From assembly GCF_003024235.1 (NCBI RefSeq), contig NZ_KZ679093.1, forward strand, positions 35,456 through 99,455: a stretch of DNA of 64,000 nucleotides, given 5' to 3'. The notes under the pieces were generated by a model. It made no database searches. It saw only the letters and a program-made list of their open reading frames with translations, and was not told the origin of the DNA. The stretch comes from Arenimonas caeni. Its GTDB lineage: Bacteria; Pseudomonadota; Gammaproteobacteria; Xanthomonadales; Xanthomonadaceae. Below are positions 61,450 to 64,000 of the stretch, piece by piece (the stretch's first letter is position 1; the number at the start of each line of letters is the position of its first letter). The position numbers were made by a program, and so were the translations under genes.

Positions 61450-61929
61450 ATGGACTCTCCACGCCTCGACCGCACCGACCTGGCCATCCTGGCCGAACTC
61501 CAGCGCGAGGGCCGGCTGAGCAACGCCGACCTCGCCGAGCGGGTGAAGCTCTCGCCCTCGGCCTGCCTGCGCCGCGTGCAGCGGCTCGAGCAGACCGGGG
61601 TGCTGGCCGGCTACACGGCCCTGATCGATCCGGCGAAGCTGGGCCTGGGCCTGCAGGCTTTCGTTCGCGTGCAGCTGGCCAGGCACGACGCCGACGTGGT
61701 GGCGACCTTCACCAGCCGCGTGAACCGCTGGGACGAAGTGGTGGCCTGCCATGCCCTGACCGGCGAGATGGACTACCTGCTGCACGTGGTCGTGCAGGAC
61801 CTCGAGCACTTCTCGCGTTTTCTGCTCGACCACCTGCTCAATGCCAGCGGCGTGGCCGACGTGAATTCGAGCTTCGTGCTGCGCACCGTCAAGCAGGCGC
61901 GCGGCCTGCCGCTGGGCCACCTCGGCTAG
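61450..61929 (+). CDS. Lrp/AsnC family transcriptional regulator
   Basis: A 159-residue regulator. The N-terminal helix-turn-helix (about 7-55) contains LDRTDLAILAELQREGRLSN and LSPSACLRRVQRLEQTGV. The C-terminal RAM ligand domain (about 65-150) has VACHALTGEMDYLLHVVVQD. ATG 61450 is preferred for family fit; its ribosome site (AGGA) is close. Position next to phhA suggests amino-acid (probably phenylalanine) sensing and control of phhA. Confidence 0.92.
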   Translation: MDSPRLDRTDLAILAELQREGRLSNADLAERVKLSPSACLRRVQRLEQTGVLAGYTALIDPAKLGLGLQAFVRVQLARHDADVVATFTSRVNRWDEVVACHALTGEMDYLLHVVVQDLEHFSRFLLDHLLNASGVADVNSSFVLRTVKQARGLPLGHLG

Positions 61930-61947
61930 GGGAACCGACCCATCGCT

Positions 61948-62181
61948 TCACCGGCGGGCGACGAACTCGACGAAAGCCCGCACCCGCGGTGAAAGCACGA
62001 GGATCAGCGGGAAGGCGATGGGCCAGGCGATGGCGAAGCTGCGGGCCCAGGCCAGGAGGTAGCCGGCGCCGACGCCGCGGTTCACCGCCGTGATGATGCC
62101 GGACATGATGCCGGCCATAAGCAGCGACATGATGAACGCGAACAGCAGCCCCGCCTGGCGTGGCGAGAGCCGCGGGCTCAC
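61948..62181 (-). CDS. DUF2798 family small membrane protein
   Basis: A 77-residue protein with two helices: QAGLLFAFIMSLLMAGIMSG and LLAWARSFAIAWPIAFPLIL, with the family SFAIAWPIAFP phrase. It ends in a polar VRAFVEFVARR. Role unknown. The GTG start at 62181 overlaps the stop of the upstream M28 peptidase gene (GTGA), so it is translated with it. Confidence 0.85.
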   Translation of the reverse strand: MSPRLSPRQAGLLFAFIMSLLMAGIMSGIITAVNRGVGAGYLLAWARSFAIAWPIAFPLILVLSPRVRAFVEFVARR

Positions 62182-63830
62182 GGCGCCTGTCCGCCGAAGG
62201 TGCGGCCGAAGAAGTCGCCCTCCTTCCAGCGCGGGCGCGCATCGGCATCGCCGACGCGGCGGCCGATGGCGGCGTTGAGGCGGGCCAGGCGCGTGGCGCT
62301 CGGGTAGTGGACGGGCAGCGAGGCCTGGTCGCTCGGCTGGTGGTAGTGGCCGGTGAGGAAATCCTCGTACAGCGCCAGCGCATCGATCTCCGGCGAACGC
62401 GCCTTGATGCCGGCGTCGAGGTACACGGCCGGGATGCCCTGGCGCACGAAGGCGTACTGGTCGGAGCGCACGAACACCACTTCCTCCGGCTTCGGGTCCG
62501 GCGTGAGCACGATGCCCAGGCCCGCGGCGGCCACCTGCACGTCGGTTTCCAGGCTGCTGTGCTCGATGCCGATCGGCACCACGTCGGTGACGTCGGTGAG
62601 CAACACCGGCATGTCCATGTTGATGTTGGCCACCAGCGGGCCCTGCACGGTCGGGCGCGTGACGAAGTACTCCGCGCCCAGCAGGCCGCGCTCCTCGGCC
62701 GTGACCGCCACGAACAGCAGCGAGCGGCGCGGCGCGGGGCCGGCGAGCAGCTGGTGGGCGGCCTCGAGCATCACCGCGGTGCCCAGGGCGTTGTCGAAGG
62801 CGCCGTTGTAGATGCCGTCGCCGTCCACCTCGGCGCCGATGCCGACGTGGTCGAGGTGGGCGGTGAACACCACGTGCTCGGCCGCCAGCGCCGGGTCGCT
62901 GCCCGGCAGCAGGCCCACCACGTTGCGGCTCTCGAGCCGGACCAGCGAGGTCGCGCCCGACAGCGTCGCCTGCCCGGGCAGGTCGAAGGATTCGAGCGTG
63001 CCGGCCTCGCGCCGCGCGAATACTTCCTCGGCATCCATCGGTGCGCCTTCGAACAGGCGCCGCGCGGCGTGCACGCCCAGGCTGGCGGTGGCGCGGATCT
63101 GCGGATAGGCGTCGATCGGCGCGCCGGTTTCATCGACCAGCCGCATGCCCGGCATCTCCCAGTTGCGCGCGCCGCGAGCCCACGGGTACTTGGCTTCGTC
63201 CACCGGGTTGCCCAGGGTGACCGCGCCCACCGCCCCGCGCGCCACCAGTGCTTCCATCTTCTGGCGGCCGGAGGCGTGGAAGGCGCGCTGGGTGTTGGGG
63301 AACGTCGACGGCGCGCCGGAGAAATACACGGCGATCTTGCCGCGCACGTCCACGCCCGCGAAGTCGTCGTGGTCGAGCTCGGGCGCGTGCACCGCCTGGC
63401 CCACGAAGACCAGCGGCGCGGTCACCGCATGCGTGCCGGCGTTGAAGTTGATGCCCGGCAGGAAGTCGTCCTGGAAGGCGAACACCAGCTCGCCACCCTC
63501 GCGCCGGACCACGAAGCCGGCGCCCTCGCGCTGGCGCCGGCCCTCGACCAGGGGCACGGCCTGGAAATAGCTGCCGGCGTCGCCGCCCGGCTGCAGGCCC
63601 AGGGCGCGGTAGCGGTTGGCCACGTACAGCGCCGCCACGTCGTAGCCCCGCGTGCCGGCTGCGCGACCCTCGAGCAGGTCGTCGGCCAGGAAGGCCACGT
63701 CGGCCTCGATGCGGCGCTCGCCGCCGGCCGGCGCCTCGATCGCAGCGGGCGCGGCATCGGGCAGGGGCGTGGCCCCGCGGCCACAGGCCACCAGCAGGGA
63801 CACGGCGAGCAGGACGAACACGTGCTTCAT
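62178..63830 (-). CDS. M28 family aminopeptidase-like lipoprotein
   Basis: A 550-residue exported metallopeptidase. The lipoprotein signal MKHVFVLLAVSLLVACGRG has lipobox LVAC (Cys 16). A PA-domain insert lies in the first half (about 125-270, including GKIAVYFSGAPSTFPN). The zinc site reads HLDHVG (H325/D327), DNALGTAVML, VTAEERGLLG (catalytic Glu), NINMDMP, and HQPSDQA near the C-terminus. M28 enzymes release amino acids from peptides. It is coupled to the DUF2798 gene downstream. Confidence 0.93.
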   Translation of the reverse strand: MKHVFVLLAVSLLVACGRGATPLPDAAPAAIEAPAGGERRIEADVAFLADDLLEGRAAGTRGYDVAALYVANRYRALGLQPGGDAGSYFQAVPLVEGRRQREGAGFVVRREGGELVFAFQDDFLPGINFNAGTHAVTAPLVFVGQAVHAPELDHDDFAGVDVRGKIAVYFSGAPSTFPNTQRAFHASGRQKMEALVARGAVGAVTLGNPVDEAKYPWARGARNWEMPGMRLVDETGAPIDAYPQIRATASLGVHAARRLFEGAPMDAEEVFARREAGTLESFDLPGQATLSGATSLVRLESRNVVGLLPGSDPALAAEHVVFTAHLDHVGIGAEVDGDGIYNGAFDNALGTAVMLEAAHQLLAGPAPRRSLLFVAVTAEERGLLGAEYFVTRPTVQGPLVANINMDMPVLLTDVTDVVPIGIEHSSLETDVQVAAAGLGIVLTPDPKPEEVVFVRSDQYAFVRQGIPAVYLDAGIKARSPEIDALALYEDFLTGHYHQPSDQASLPVHYPSATRLARLNAAIGRRVGDADARPRWKEGDFFGRTFGGQAP

Positions 63831-63864
63831 GGACAGGCTCCGAAAGGACGCCCGACGTTAGCAT

Positions 63865-63938
63865 GGGGACAGGTACATTTTTTCCCGCGTGAAGGACTGC
63901 AGGCAGGCCTTCACGCGGGAAAAAATGTACCTGTCCCC
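63865..63938. repeat. Palindromic intergenic element, GGGGACAGGTACATTTTTT family (copy 6)
   Basis: Arms GGGGACAGGTACATTTTTTC and its reverse complement, extended inward by CCCGCGTGAAGG/CCTTCACGCGGG, leave a loop of about ten bases. The outer sequence matches copy 2 at 5548. It lies 34 bases upstream of the peptidase gene, on the 5' side. Confidence 0.88.
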
Positions 63939-63948
63939 AGCCTTTCGG

Positions 63949-64000
63949 CTAGCTGGCGTCCCAGCCGCTCATGGGGTCGGCCACGACGAGGTCGCGGCCG
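63949..64000 (-). CDS. Possible C-terminal end of an unidentified gene (partial)
   Basis: On the minus strand the frame runs in from the window edge and ends at TAG (63949-63951) with GRDLVVADPMSGWDAS. Codon use is like neighbouring genes. The 17 visible residues are too few to name a family, and coding status is uncertain. Confidence 0.4.
   Translation of the reverse strand, partial: GRDLVVADPMSGWDAS

Overview
The window is a GC-rich chromosome segment from a gammaproteobacterium, most likely Xanthomonadales (Lysobacteraceae/Xanthomonadaceae). DnaA, GyrB, RluE, QueF and Fpr read like Xanthomonas/Lysobacter proteins. The order rpmH-rnpA-yidC-mnmE on one side and dnaA-dnaN-recF-gyrB on the other marks the replication origin region. 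A single-chain isocitrate dehydrogenase and a tonB-exbB-exbD-exbD cluster close to gyrB fit the same group. No phage, insertion sequence with a transposase, CRISPR array, tRNA or rRNA gene was seen; nearly all of it is core or ordinary accessory chromosome.

Layout. 1-3.2 kb: end of nrdA, nrdB, then queF, a lipoprotein and a Cys-cluster protein. 3.2-10.4 kb: icd facing katG (with an OxyR-like operator), an exported methyltransferase-like lipoprotein, and an exported amidohydrolase. 10.4-20.5 kb: an ABC exporter, rluE, a methyltransferase, a DUF885 peptidase-like protein, a lysine-rich histone-like protein, hrpB, a serine hydrolase and tatD. 20.6-29.1 kb: a repeat-bearing membrane protein coupled to an OmpA/DUF4892 protein, yadGH-type ABC transporter, fpr, and a coupled secreted hydrolase-natA-natB operon. 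29.1-34.2 kb (minus strand): a TonB-domain lipoprotein, mnmE, yidC, rnpA, rpmH. 34.3-41.8 kb (plus strand): dnaA, an oriC candidate in the dnaA-dnaN gap, dnaN, recF, gyrB, a CPBP protease. 41.9-49 kb: a transglutaminase-like/7TM protein with a RimK-like ligase, a TPR protein, tonB-exbB-exbD-exbD and a third exbD. 49-64 kb: pdxJ, a propeller-GGDEF sensor, small membrane proteins, an overlapping fbp-oxygenase-cls operon, a DUF4010 membrane protein, a DesK-type two-component pair, phhA divergent from an Lrp-type regulator, DUF2798, and an M28 peptidase.

Functional threads. Replication and translation housekeeping genes radiate from the origin. Envelope energy transduction is prominent, with two TonB-domain proteins, one ExbB and three ExbD. 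Oxidative stress (katG) and phenylalanine catabolism (phhA/Lrp) each carry a visible operator-like sequence.

Scattered between genes are at least seven palindromic intergenic elements built on GGGG(T/A)CAG...CTG(T/A)CCCC, and a second family built on repeated CACGGA units. They look like REP/MITE-type sequences whose mobilising enzyme is not in this window. I found no clear-cut new multi-gene defence or biosynthetic system. The best candidates for something undescribed are the VESG-repeat/OmpA pair, the TonB-domain lipoprotein, the three-ExbD arrangement with a shared near-identical core, and the palindromic element families.
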